DNA of 64,000 nt, from positions 270,952 to 334,951 of the forward strand of contig NMRA01000072.1 in the NCBI GenBank assembly GCA_002633005.1, written 5' to 3'. Both the position numbers and the translations under genes were made by a program. Positions within the stretch are counted from its first letter, which is position 1, and the number at the start of each line of letters is the position of its first letter. This stretch comes from Phoronis australis. Its lineage: Eukaryota > Phoronida > Phoronidae. Below, in pieces: positions 30,101-39,300 of this stretch. Below the pieces are notes generated by a model. That model saw nothing but the letters and a program-made list of their open reading frames with translations. It was not told where the DNA came from and did no database searches.

Positions 30101-30972
30101 ATTCTCCATCCTCAACGTGGAACTTTCGGGGAGGTGCTCCACCTGGACCCCCTCCATGGCAGTTACAGGTGCAACCTCCTGCTTCTCCCAAAGCATCTAT
30201 AGACGGTGACAGTGCGAACCATTATCGGGCACCTCCTCCGTATGGCAGTAAACCTAATCTACGTAGGTCATCGGTCAGTGATGAGGTGTTTGAACCATCT
30301 GCAGGGAAGCATGTCATGCCAGCAGTGAATACTCAATTGTCCGTAGGGTCTCCTCGTCGCTCTGTTGACCGTGACAGCTCTGTATCACCGCCTCACCGTC
30401 CTAGTAGTGTCATTAGCAACACTAGCACATACTCATCAACTTCGTCGAATGCCACAGTCATCTATAACCCGACCAACAGACTGGGCAAGGATAACAGAGC
30501 CCAGTACCCTAACCACGACCAAGCATTGAGGACTTACAACCGACTGCCGTCTGACCCAGTCATGCAGCCGAGTAGTTATTATGATGTAAACAATGTGACC
30601 TCTCAATATCAGAGTCCTGTCAATGAAGTCAAGTTGACAAATTTGCCGGCCAATCAGCTGAGATATGCGGATGGCCCTCGGGGTTATTCACAGAAATCGT
30701 TACCTCGCTATAATCCAGTTTTCCCAGCTGTCAACAACAGAGTTATTTCAAGGACTGGTCAAAGTCAACCAGACACAGGCTTGATGAGGGTCACGGAAAA
30801 TCGTAATAGTGAGGACAGCGCCTCCTATAGTGATTCCAGCTCAAATGCCTCTCGAGATTCCAAACACAATGTGCGCTCTTCAGGGTCGCCCCGTCAAAAT
30901 GGTCAAGTACAACGCATTCCACTGGACATGAGATTGATCCAAGATTTACATCTGCAATCATCTAAGTGTTAA
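2921..30972 (+). CDS. TTC28: TTC28 orthologue: TPR-array protein with CHAT domain (5' exon outside window)
   Basis: Twelve exons joined by eye with consistent GT-AG sites and phases: 2921-3190, 9013-9160, 14665-14937, 18159-20465, 21062-21202, 21803-22080, 22483-22729, 23125-24560, 26248-26556, 27161-27380, 27634-27839, and 28554-30972 with an artefactual duplicate removed (28950-29334). This gives about 2,622 residues plus the missing N-terminus; human TTC28 is about 2,480. Numbering from the first visible codon: three Hop-type TPRs about 15-135, a long array of about 20 TPRs of the G-R-A-x-x-N-L-G type about 150-1135, a linker, a CHAT (caspase/HetF-associated) domain about 1355-1667, a conserved module about 1700-1876, and a low-complexity Ser/Pro/Gln tail to the stop. 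Motifs shared with TTC28 include EKVRQSN, KMKLDKSPF, CHEFLASLGFDL and GRREDEAKIRH. Vertebrate TTC28 is reported as a cytoplasmic scaffold linked to late mitosis and midbody function. A scaffold role here is inferred from family. Exon order and homology are strong; the 5' end is not seen. Confidence 0.93.
3191..9012 (+). other. TTC28 intron, 5.8 kb
   Basis: No coding exon recognised. It contains a dispersed-repeat fragment near 5900-6000 that matches 565-645 in inverted orientation. A more CpG-rich island-like stretch at about 7440-7620 has a YY1-type GCCGCCATTTT and a 9-bp stem TTTTACCCG/CGGGTAAAA. A short CT microsatellite lies near 4033. Confidence 0.6.
7440..7620. promoter_or_regulatory. 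Possible internal promoter or enhancer-like CpG patch
   Basis: Unlike the surrounding AT-rich intron, this stretch has many CpG dinucleotides and the motif GCCGCCATTTT, the reverse complement of the YY1 consensus AAAATGGCGGC. An inverted repeat, TTTTACCCG...CGGGTAAAA, is adjacent. This is suggestive only; it might equally be part of a transposable element. Confidence 0.25.
9013..9160 (+). CDS. TTC28: TTC28 exon: third N-terminal TPR
   Basis: Acceptor ...accattgcag and donor CGAG|gtaagt; phase 0 in, phase 1 out. It encodes GYYRKGVALQCLGKH and the following helix, which completes the N-terminal three-TPR unit. It is flanked by introns of 5.8 and 5.5 kb. Confidence 0.92.
11599..11796 (+). mobile_element. 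MITE-like repeat, family CTCACCAATTT, copy 1
   Basis: Begins ggtaaacctcaccaattg and ends cctaagttggttagatttt, imperfect inverted termini. The interior, attgttgtgaatg-ccac and tgtagctatggtacagaact, is shared in the same orientation with copies near 12660, 14040 and 36411. No transposase is encoded, so a non-autonomous DNA element is the best guess. Confidence 0.6.
12660..12882 (+). mobile_element. MITE-like repeat, family CTCACCAATTT, copy 2
   Basis: Shares the interior blocks aaggtctt-caacatt, ttttcaaaat-ttctctg-tggtagct and atggtacagaacttgga with copy 1. The termini are more degenerate (gtaaaatctaaattgcc / ctaaatttgtgagattctc). Confidence 0.55.
14040..14268 (+). mobile_element. MITE-like repeat, family CTCACCAATTT, copy 3
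   Basis: The best preserved termini of the family: tgtaaaaactcaccaattt at the left and its near-perfect inverse, aaattggtgagattttact, at the right. The interior has aacattgttgtgaatgccc and cattgtctgtggtagctatg. Confidence 0.65.
14665..14937 (+). CDS. TTC28: TTC28 exon: YQQLQKMKLDKSPF segment
   Basis: Acceptor ...ttcattgcag and donor CTAG|gtatga; phase 1 to phase 1, 91 codons. It contains the very conserved YQQLQKMKLDKSPF and SVFSALSSAYW motifs that bridge the N-terminal TPRs and the long TPR array. Confidence 0.93.
14938..18158 (+). other. TTC28 intron, 3.2 kb
   Basis: No exon, RNA gene or recognisable element seen. ORFs on both strands here lack family motifs and look like chance. Confidence 0.6.
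18159..20465 (+). CDS. TTC28: TTC28 giant TPR exon
   Basis: A 2,307-base exon, phase 1 to phase 1 (769 codons), open throughout. Acceptor ...ctcctgtag, donor CAGT|gtgagt. It encodes roughly 19 tandem TPRs of about 40 residues with the repeating pattern G-R-A-x-x-N-L-G followed by Y-x-x-A-x-x-x-H/Y-x-x-x-L-x-x-A, the LGN/GPSM2-like subtype. The repeats form a superhelix that probably binds partner proteins. GC content and codon use are visibly higher than in the flanking introns. Confidence 0.95.
20466..21061 (+). other. TTC28 intron
   Basis: 596-base AT-rich intron. Nothing else recognised. Confidence 0.7.
21062..21202 (+). CDS. TTC28: TTC28 exon: one further TPR
   Basis: Acceptor ...taacatttcag and donor CTAG|gtaaaa; phase 1 to phase 1, 47 codons. 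It encodes a single GRAHGNLG-type TPR. The junction codon from the previous exon is TGC (Cys) at a position that I recall as Gly in vertebrates. Confidence 0.92.
21803..22080 (+). CDS. TTC28: TTC28 exon: last TPRs
   Basis: Acceptor ...tctcatttcag and donor CCAG|gtgagt; phase 1 in, phase 0 out. It carries LGRREDEAKIRH and SLFD-like/YQALQ motifs of the terminal TPR and capping helices before the CHAT-associated linker. Confidence 0.93.
22483..22729 (+). CDS. TTC28: TTC28 exon: TPR-to-CHAT linker start
   Basis: Acceptor ...ccttttccag and donor AAAG|gtgagc; phase 0 in, phase 1 out. It encodes the AERGRTRAF motif, typical of the last helix before CHAT domains, and the AAGYLYSWLL strand that begins the CHAT-associated fold. 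Confidence 0.93.
23125..24560 (+). CDS. TTC28: TTC28 exon: CHAT domain
   Basis: A 1,436-base exon, phase 1 in, phase 0 out. Acceptor ...gccctttcag, donor CTG|gtgagt. It begins GLVKFHE, then a Ser-rich acidic linker, then the CHAT core: APLAALYKLLIAPME, LVLQGDLYLVPF, HIASHIS, LSSCHTDD, GLTRALLAAGAQCVLLSLW and HPSNWASWVLVG. The candidate dyad His is codon 23982-23984 and the Cys codon 24186-24188. Confidence 0.95.
23531..24470 (+). other. TTC28: CHAT caspase-like domain with His/Cys dyad retained
   Basis: Domain call inside the exon above. CHAT domains (clan CD, caspase/separase-like) carry a catalytic His after a beta strand and a Cys after the next core strand. Here IIHIASH supplies the His and VVLSSCHTD the Cys, about 68 residues apart and each preceded by the expected hydrophobic strand. 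The usual His-Gly is His-Ile here, so activity is possible but not assured. From memory, the human protein has GSSQ in place of the Cys motif. Confidence 0.75.
24561..26247 (+). other. TTC28 intron, 1.7 kb
   Basis: No exon recognised between the CHAT exon and the IEKSIQR exon; the phases on the two sides (0/0) join directly. Confidence 0.7.
26248..26556 (+). CDS. TTC28: TTC28 exon: post-CHAT conserved module, part 1
   Basis: Acceptor ...tttcctttag and donor ATG|gtgagt; phase 0 to 0, 103 codons. It carries the KVGNIPGW, AVFFPTTDPGDRL and QCSSVLQ motifs shared with vertebrate TTC28 C-terminal to CHAT. Confidence 0.93.
27161..27380 (+). CDS. TTC28: TTC28 exon: post-CHAT conserved module, part 2
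   Basis: Acceptor ...tttcgttcag and donor GTTG|gtaagt; phase 0 in, phase 1 out. It has LWQVAGCHEFLASLGFDL and the QFALQ motif. Compared with my memory of the vertebrate protein, about 13-15 residues between the previous exon's end and LREVTG are missing. A small unseen phase-0 exon in 26557-27160 or a lineage deletion could explain this. Confidence 0.88.
27634..27839 (+). CDS. TTC28: TTC28 exon: start of Ser-rich tail
   Basis: Acceptor ...tttcattgcag and donor CAACAG|gtaacc; phase 1 in, phase 0 out. It encodes a DSQDRSNAVS/SSSSMESLAS stretch that matches the LDSSSSLESLAS region of TTC28, followed by a Ser/Thr/Pro-rich segment. Confidence 0.9.
27840..28553 (+). other. TTC28 intron, 0.7 kb
   Basis: AT-rich intron before the last exon, with an (at)n-like run near 28460. 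Nothing else seen. Confidence 0.7.
28554..30972 (+). CDS. TTC28: TTC28 last exon: Ser/Pro/Gln-rich tail (with assembly duplication)
   Basis: Acceptor ...attgttccag; stop TAA at 30970-30972. As written, the frame breaks near 29334 (N). Removing one copy of the 384-bp duplicate plus the N (28950-29334, 385 bases) gives one uninterrupted frame of 2,034 bases. The tail is low complexity and probably disordered. It has a Met/Glu/Gln-rich probable coiled coil (29525-29625), a proline cluster RPLPPQVPPKPSK (about 29870-29910) resembling an SH3-binding site, a second proline cluster near 30135-30190, and many Ser-Pro sites. Confidence 0.9.
28950..29718. repeat. 384-bp duplicate around a single N (assembly overlap)
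   Basis: 28950-29333 and 29335-29718 are the same 384 bases with only a few substitutions (for example acgacg/acgatg and gaaactatg/gaaacaatg). They are separated by one N at 29334. The length 384+1 shifts the frame, and dropping it restores the frame. This fits two haplotype contig ends placed end to end rather than a real tandem duplication. Confidence 0.9.
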
Positions 30973-31214
30973 GCTCTCAAGTACTAGAGATTGTTTTAGT
31001 GATCTACACCAAAGATTATGTCAATGCTTTAATGTCTTAGTTTTTAAATCGGCTAAAAACTTGCCTTTCATCACAAAAACACCGTCTGATTTACACAACT
31101 TAGCATTGTGGAATTGTTCTTAAAATTGTTCCTTAGTCAACCTAGAGATGGTGTCATAGCTTTGAAGGAACTGACAATTTTTGTTATTGGTTGGGCCAAG
31201 CTGTACAAGATGGT

Positions 31215-31345
31215 TTGTTACAATGTGTCATTTTATTTTATGTGCTGAGCATGGCCTCAAGCAATGACAAACTATCAGCTCTTTGCAAATCCACACATTA
31301 TTTTCATATGAGTAAGGAACAAGTTGAGATCAATTTTATATGAGT
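31215..31345 (+). repeat. Dispersed repeat family (AAATCAAAA type), copy 1
   Basis: Shares ordered blocks (cattttattt-tgctgagcatg, ctcaagcaatga, aactatcagctcttt, gagtaaggaacaa) with about 33945-34050, 42050-42215 and 45292-45465, and with 54545-54690 in inverted orientation. Class unknown; no coding capacity. Confidence 0.5.
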
Positions 31346-31351
31346 AAGTGA

Positions 31352-31357
31352 AATAAA
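31352..31357 (+). terminator. TTC28: Candidate TTC28 polyadenylation signal
   Basis: AATAAA in the run gaaataaataaaaag, about 380 bases after the TTC28 stop. It is the first clear hexamer on the plus strand. The actual cleavage site is not visible, and this hexamer could belong to the repeat that covers 31215-31345. Confidence 0.4.
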
Positions 31358-33944
31358 TAAAAAGTTGGCTTATTTGATGGAACGTGGATTTACGGCCACG
31401 TTAACAAATTATATTATCTCCCAAAGGGAACATTACATTTATCTCCCAAAGGGACCAATTTGCCGAGGGATTTTGTATTTTGGAAGCAATAATACATGGT
31501 GTGTAAAAGGAATTGGAAGATTTTATCACTTGTGTAGGCTTCAACATGGAGCACTAAAAAGTGGCTCTGACATTTTCATTTATGGGACCATTTCTGTTTT
31601 TGTTAAGATGTGCTAGTTTTTTATCAGGAATAGTTGTAAGGTTGCTGAAGCATTACGTTTTACTTGTGATATATCTAAATGTTTACCAAAGCATTTTGTT
31701 ACTCTCCAGGCTTTCTGGTTTGTTGGGTACTATTGGTTCGTATATTAATTGGATTGTGCTGTTGAAGGATGCAGGTACATTATTGTATATAGATGTTATG
31801 TAACATATTTTGTAGATAATTGTATACCCTATTTATACAATCGTGTATATAACAATTCCATTATTGTAAGATATAATTTGAATGAAAAGCTGTCTCTTGC
31901 AGAAATAAATTTGAATTTATACCATGGAATTGCTATTTCCTTGTTGATAGCTGTCACAAATGAATTACGACCTTTTACCTTATAAAATTGATCTTTGAAT
32001 ATTCCTCACAGTAATTGCACGCAATGTCCATTACTGAGTACATTGAAACTCGACTTGTGAAAAAACGCTCTTTAAAGTTTATTGCAGGGGTTATTGGCCA
32101 ACCCTTGTAAATTGATAATTGAAAAATGGAGCATGATAGCATTGGCTGTATCTGTGTAAGTTCTGCAACAAGTCGAGATTGGCTAGGTCAACTGTGTCAG
32201 TATTTCTAACCCCACAGTGCTTCAAAATTTGTTTGCCTAACAGCAGCAAAATGCTCGATGAGACAATTTTGCTGACATCCCGTTGGATTATGTACAGTCG
32301 ACATTTTTTCTCTGAATGTCAAAAATTACGTTGCTCACAATGGCATCAAATTATTAGGTAATAAATTTGAGTGTTCCATTCCAATATCATTTCTCTTCAT
32401 CAAGCATACAATTTTGAAGTGAAAAAATAAAATTTGTAACAGACTAGCGATCTGCACACACTCACATGCAAACCTTTCACACAAAAAGTGTCCATGCATA
32501 ACATTTAGCCAAAACCATAGAATTCTGTTTCTATAGGTAAATGTACTACCAGAAAAAACTCTTGGTCATGAATAATGAATTTTGTATGGAATGTTGTTCA
32601 ACTGTTTTCAGTTTAAAAAAAGCTTTGTAAAATGAAAAAAAATAACCAGTTCCTTCTCTGGAAAAGGGTATTAGCATGAGCGAAACGAAAGTGGCCTTTA
32701 CCAAAGTTCGTGCGGTACTGGAGTCAATGCGAGTTATTCAAACATTTTGGTTCAAGCTTTCGTGGGCAACCCGAGTCCTGAGTTTGATGCATTTGGAAGC
32801 AATCACGTGCTCAGCACTGCTGGCAAAAGGTGGCGCACATGACAAAAACAATCCGCCGTCTAGAAATCGTGTTAAGTCTGCTATTTGACATTGTTTTGTG
32901 CTCCAACTTCTCGTGTTTCTGTTACTGCTGTAAGTCACAGGTTTACTCATTTTACGTGTTAGCTGTGTTGAAGCAAACCAGCCACGTTTGTAGGAAGGTT
33001 AAATTATTAGGAATGCTCCAGTCAGACACAGCCCTGTTGAAACTGAAAGTTCATGAAAATGTTGCCCAGCTCAGCACCACGAGCACATAATTCACGGTTC
33101 CCCTCCACGTCCGCAAATTACTGATATAAAATTGGCTTGGTTCTAAGAGTTCAGTTACTGACTGTTCGCCGTGGCTAAATTCTAGTGAGTGAATGGAGTA
33201 GGCCTAAGGAATGTGGAAGAGTGAGGGGCGACTGGCACTGGTCGAGTATAGCGAGATGTCCCAGATTTGGAGAACCAGATTGATCCACTGAATAACGGGA
33301 CCACTGTATCTGACCAGTGCCAAGTGAGGGACCAGATTACCTCAGTCTCGGCCCCCCAGAAATCACCCCTCACCTGCATTACGGCGTTTCCCTCACAGTT
33401 GCTCCCAACAAGTTGGGAAGATGACCCCGGTAGCCAATATCTTACACGACTGATTAATTCCATTCTGGCATTTATGGTTGGAGGTCCAGCTAAATCTTTT
33501 GCTTGATAATTGCTCTATAATCTCTGATCAGATCATGTCTAGTCTGACTGGGCTCAGTGCTGCTAAAAATAAAAGTTAAGTTAAAACAAATTTGAACATA
33601 AACCAGTAGCGTATCTGAATTCCTTATCATATGCTGATCAATTAGATGAATTCTAAGTATAAAAGGGACTAGGGAATCTGGCCGTCGGTGAAGTCATCAT
33701 CTCCGGCCCCCACTACGGGAACACCACAACCTGTAATAGAAGCTGCAACAGCAGTAATAAACCCAGGTTTTCTGAACAAGCTATAACGTTTGATAGAGAC
33801 CAAGTTCCATTATAAAATATCTCAATTTGTTTCTTAATCAGATGAGAAGTGGTTTTTGGTTTTGAATTGAACCTTAAGCTAATTATTGCTTGGCGAATAA
33901 AACAATGGCCTGAGAAGTCAACTAGTAGGGTGTGATATCTAGCA

Positions 33945-34050
33945 ATAAGGAGACGTCATTTCTTTCCATTCCCAGAAATCACATATTTTGACTGAGGAAC
34001 AATTTGAGACCAATTTCATTACGGTAAGTGGTTTAAATCAAAATAGATTG
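33945..34050 (+). repeat. Dispersed repeat family (AAATCAAAA type), copy 2
   Basis: Contains cagaaatcacatatt, gactgaggaacaa, ttgagaccaattt and agtggtttaaatcaaaat, matching the other copies in order. Confidence 0.5.
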
Positions 34051-36192
34051 TTTTACTGAAGTCTGGTGTGATAGCCATGCACTTTTACATCAGTGTATTA
34101 GAAATATGTTGATGACATGGTTAAAATGAGTGTTTTGTGGAGGGAAGGATATTTTTTTAATTTTAATTTGATAAACAGTGAATGTTGATGTGAAATAGTG
34201 GCCAGTTTCGTTTGATTATTTGATTGTCCTCATTTGCAATAATGCATTGTTGTTTTTGTTGCCATGTAAGATTTGCTTAAGGATTTAAGATGATTATGAA
34301 CTTCCTCTGGAACAAAATTCTATGAAAGGGTAACCTTTTCATAGAAGCGCCCTTCAAATGGGTCCCTTTTTCAGTCCATTCTCCAAATGGGTGGGGATAT
34401 CCTAGCTGCACCCCATCAAATATTTTTTGAGTACCCCCTGGAATTCTCTCCTCCCTAGCTTGTGATCGCAATTTCCTCAAGTGAAATAAAATCACTGCGA
34501 ACTGAGAGGGTCAATAAATTGTGTCTTTTTTTCTAAGACAGGGTTTGTGAACTAAACATTAGAGACGTTCCCATTCGAACCCAGATGGAAATAATCCCAA
34601 TGGTTTTGAGGCAAATTTCTACTGGCATACCATGAATAATACGCTTACAGGGAAGTCACTCATTTCTAAAGATATTCGCGAATTTTCAACGCTCGCTCGC
34701 TCATCCTTCGGAGTGACTTTTACCGGGATCAAAGAGACCGCGGAGACGGAGTCAGATACAGTTGTGATGACTGCATTGTGTGATGGGAGCAAGACCCAAT
34801 TAAGTGCAATTACCGGACCTTAAACTGTAGTAAACATCTCTGCCTGTACAAAATGGCGAATTTTCAAAATGCATTAACCAATAGTTTTCGTTAAAAACTA
34901 ACACCATGACGGTATTCAGCTGAGAAAAACGACCACGTTTGGTTTTCGATTTTTAGATATCAATGAACTAATAAGCTAAAAACTACAAACTTTGGGTACG
35001 ATTGAAAATAAACGACCATGCATATTGGCACACTCGGTGGATTTACAAACCCTGATCAGAGTTAACAATATCGTATGAATTATTCTTTTAATATTCTTTC
35101 AATCTCGTTTAAGCAGGTTTTTGACTAAGAAACAGTTGTCCTTAACTTGTGCCCACTCTTCATTTTTATGACTGACAAAAAGCTAAAATAGTAGTCAGTG
35201 CAACTGAATTTGTCCAGAGATTCCAAATGTTCAATTTTGTTATCACCATATTTGCACTATTGTATATATTTCATGATTTGAGTTGTAATAAAGATTGAAC
35301 TTGAACTAATGACACGTGTAGTTTTGTTTGCTGTGAAATGTTTACTATAGCTGTAATCTGGAAAGTTGAGGGATGAATTCACAATTGACTAAACTAACTA
35401 AATTTTGCTGGTGATCAAAATTACCACTGTTTTGGTACTTCAAGTTTAAAATGAAATATAAAGATATCAACTCGTTCCCGGTAAAAACAACAAGTAGACA
35501 GGAGTGTTAAAAATGAAGTAACGAATACCGGTATGGAACATTTTTAAAACCATTGTTCTTTGGGAAGTGTCTTTCTGTGAAGATAAACACAAATTAACTT
35601 TTAGTAATTTTGTAATATTTAAGATGTATCAAGTTAAAACTATTCTCCACAGTTGCAGACTGTAACTCTGTGCAAATGCCAGAGAAAACCAATTTGGGTC
35701 TAATAAGAACTACCATTGTTAAGATAATAGTGCTAGCTGTTACCTTTCCACATCAATACAAAGGTCGAGCTGAATAGGCATCATAAAAGTTGTCTGGGGC
35801 TAATAAGGGAATCTGAGTGGTGATCAGTGTAGAAAATGAAAATGTTTGCATTGGGATGCAAATCTTCTGGGATTCTGAATTCAACCAAATTTCACAAGAT
35901 TAATTTGGGGAAAATTACCACTGAGCAGTCATTTTTTATTCTGCTCTGGATCAGCCTGTGGTCTTACACTTATTTTGTCACAATTGAAGATGTTTGACAA
36001 TGACATTTGCAAGGCCTGACAATAGAGGCTGGAATTCCTTATTGCTTGGAGACACAGATTGGTGGACATAATTCCTGTAAAAATATTCCTGTGAAATTTT
36101 GGGTTTTGGGGTTTTGAAACATATGGGAATGTTACTAATGTGGAATTCCTTTGGACAATTAATTTCCAGGCTTTGTTTTTGTTTTTAGGATC

Positions 36193-36349
36193 ATGAACTT
36201 TTCAGAGGATATATCTTTAGCATCTCGTGAAGTAACAAACACTTTGAATAGTTTGAGGACAGGAAGTACTGAAGATGGTGTTGTCATGAATACAATTCAA
36301 AATGATGCTGTGGTTGAAGGTCACTGCAACACAGTTTGCAGTGGTAAAG
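36193..36349 (+). CDS. Zinc-finger gene, first coding exon
   Basis: Strong acceptor (tttgtttttag at 36178-36188), then GATC and ATG at 36193. Start chosen because it is the first Met four bases inside the exon. Donor AAAG|gtaata at 36350, with an alternative six bases earlier (GTG|gtaaag), both phase 1. It begins MNFSEDISLASREV. At least one non-coding exon must lie upstream. Confidence 0.65.
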
Positions 36350-39300
36350 GTAATATTAGATGTCATCTACCTCAGTTGTGATTTCAATTTGGAACCGGCA
36401 AAAACGTGTACAGTAAATTCTCTCAATTTCAGATAAAAAGGATTGCCAAACCATTTTTTGTTTGTTTTCAGAAGCCCATAACATTATTGTGAATGCTCAC
36501 ATTTTCTCAAAACATTGTTCGGTGGTGCCTATGTCTTGTAAGTGAAAACTGATAAAGCCTTTTATTTTGTGCTACAGTTATATTTTGTGAAAAATGCGAA
36601 AAAGTAGAATATCACTTGTCCTCCATATTGCATCCTAAATTGGTAAGATTTTACTATCCTTCGCCTTTTTACCATGTACCTTAAATGAAGAGTTTGGTTT
36701 TCCCAAAATTCTCGACACAAATAACTTAGAATTTTAAGCAGCATAGGTTATACTCAACAGCTGAAATAAAGCAATGGTTGATCAACGTTTGATAATTTGC
36801 AGCTGAATAGTGGCAGTTTGGGCAATTGTTTGATGGCAAAACTACCATGGTAATGCTGGTGGCTACTGATATCATCATAGTAATTTTGGGTGATACTTGA
36901 ATAGCGAAAAATTTGCAATATCGTTTTAGTTGTGGAGCACAAACACTATTTTCGGGCCTCAATTTGGTGAGCTGTTTGGCAATCTGGTAAAATCCCAAGT
37001 CGCCACAATGTCACCTCACAAATATCGGAGCGCTCTCTCAAAACACTTCGGAAGTAAACAGTCGAGAATGGCAAAAGCCAAAAGGGCTCATGCCATGAGT
37101 CCTGCTCAGGTAACATGTGCTGATCACCTGCCTTTGGCATAGGAGATGAGCCTGCATGTGGGATATTGTACCCGAGGAGGAACATGGCCTTTATTGGGCA
37201 CATCAGGCACTCCAGGACCTATGATTTGCATTTGACTGAAAAAGAAAAAATGCCGACCAGGTGATCTTGAGTGTCCCAGCTGACAATTGTGCTGAGTCGT
37301 ATAGTTTTTCAATTATTTTATTTTCATCTATCCCTCGTTTGTAGGGGCCAGGAATTTTGTAACCCTCCCCCCCCAACAGGGTTTCTTCATTTTGGTGACC
37401 TCAGTTCCCATTTGGCGAACTAGGAATTTTGCCAGATAACAATTACCGAGATGACATTATGCTAAGCGCCGATCCCTAATTTATGTTTTGCTTTTCATTC
37501 CACATAAAATTTGCTTTTGCTACTAAAACTGTCCGTTTGCTGTTCAACATCATGAAGCTCTTTTATGTTTTGCAGAGGACTGATTTGTCTGAGCGTGGTC
37601 ACCGTACCTCCATGCAGGGTCTTGATGCCTCGATTTTATGGCTAAATATTCGGCACCATTACCCTCCTAAATAAGAAAAGTCAGGCTCAAATATTTCCCT
37701 GCCCTGTGCAGCAATTCAAAATTGCACATTTTGTTTTTCTTGTGTTTTAGTGACGTTTTTGTCGACTTCACTGCATGCCATTCATTGGTTTCAGAGTTGA
37801 ATTCAGTTCCTGAGACAGACGAGGCTTTGAAAAATTCTGGTCTAAAGTTGCGAAGTGAGGACTCTGTGCAGAACTTCAGCCTTGAAAGTTTTCTAGGGGA
37901 AAGCTTGCCAATCCTTGAGCCCCGTCTGTTGGACATTCTGGAAAGTAACGACCATGTGGGCGACTGCTGTGAAGAGTCAGCTTTGTTGGGAATGGATACT
38001 GCTGAACAGTTCATTGATTCAATGTTGGAACCATTGGAAACGGGCTGCAGTATTGATTCTACAAGTGAACTATTCATGGCTGATGGCAGTGTAAAATCCA
38101 CAACTGGACAATCTAAAGACAATAACGAGCTGGCTAAATGTAACACTGTGATTACAAATTCATCAGAAAGTCTAATTGGAACGTCTGTAAGTCAAAATAC
38201 ATTTATGAACAGTACAGGGTGGATCAAAGACAGTGAACCAAACAACATTTCATCTTTTCAGTTGAAACGTTTCGCAAGTACTAAGCAATCTGCAGCTACA
38301 GTGATGCCGTCCGACGTCACTCTGCCAAACATTTATTCTTGCTCACACTGTAATTTCAAAACGAAGACCAGAAACCATTTTGAAAGTCACAGGCAAAACC
38401 ACTGGATATCCGGCACCTACAAATGTGAGCTGTGTACATTCAGTTCTGATTTCCGCACGTCCTGCACCCGACACAAACGTTGTCACCACCTGGAGGAGAC
38501 GGTCACCAGTGTCACCCGCCGACCAACGGATGACAACGACCGCCTGAAGAGGGGACAGTTTTCATGCACTGAATGTCTGTATAAGACCTACAACCGAGCC
38601 TTCTTCGTACGACACCGACGTTTCCATCTTATACCGAGCGAGTTTAAATGTGATCATTGCAGCTATAGTGTATCCATTAAATCAGTGCTAGCTTCCCATA
38701 TCAAAAAGTACCACAACAATGGATCTGGAACTCTGGACGGGAAGGCTTTGAAAACAACTAAGAAAAGGTGTTTTAGCTTGATTTGATTTTAGATGTTTTG
38801 TTTTTAATGTAATTGTTTTTATATATCTGTGCATAAGAATGCACACCTTACGCTGTGTACTTCGGTTAATGCTCAGCTCTGAATTCTGAAATGATCATTT
38901 TAATGCCCGTGTTTGTTTAAGCTTGCGCTAAGAACGTCCTAATTATTTTTCTAACTTTCTCAATGTAAACGCTTTGGGTGTTAATCAGAACCGTTGGCGT
39001 AGATCGGAGGGGGCTCCCTTAGTCATCGGAGTTAAGATCAATAACTGAGATGGGGGTAGCAAATCTCATGTCAGGTGCCACTTTAATGAGAAAAGGGCGA
39101 GTCCATTTATAGAATGAACTCACCCATTCACAAACTGGACTCTCCCAGTGTGGACTGGCCCATTAGGAGAGTGGATTAAAGCGATTCATTAGTACTGAGC
39201 TTCCTTGAAAAAGTCACTCAGAGTGCTAGCATTATGCAGGGGTTAATTTCACNGTTTAAATGTGATCATTGCAGCTTTAGTGTATCCATTAAATCAGTGC

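Larger units (their letters stand above)
30973..36188. other. TTC28 3' UTR plus intergenic / zinc-finger gene leader
   Basis: No protein-coding gene recognised. It includes the TTC28 3' end, two members of a dispersed repeat (about 31215-31345 and 33945-34050), and an imperfect tandem ttatctcccaaaggga at 31416-31455. Three patches are richer in CpG (about 32670-32890, 33180-33480 and 34660-34760) and might include the promoter or 5' UTR exon of the zinc-finger gene, which has a splice acceptor at 36188. Confidence 0.5.

Noticed and set aside
29305-30972. Separate gene starting at 29305
   Set aside because: It is the same TTC28 last exon in the frame shifted by the artefactual duplicate and N.
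33182-33506. Overlapping ORFs on both strands in the intergenic region
   Set aside because: No homology recognised and no splice-consistent context; could be repeat or 5' UTR, not enough to call a gene.
34632-34823. 63-residue ORF in a CpG-richer patch
   Set aside because: Plausible composition but no family or splice support; mentioned only as possible leader sequence.
36930-37142. 70-residue plus-strand ORF (and antisense 36946-37203) as an independent exon
   Set aside because: The longer exon to 37109 does not fit neighbouring phases; only its first 37 bases make a consistent exon. Kept as a possible alternative only.
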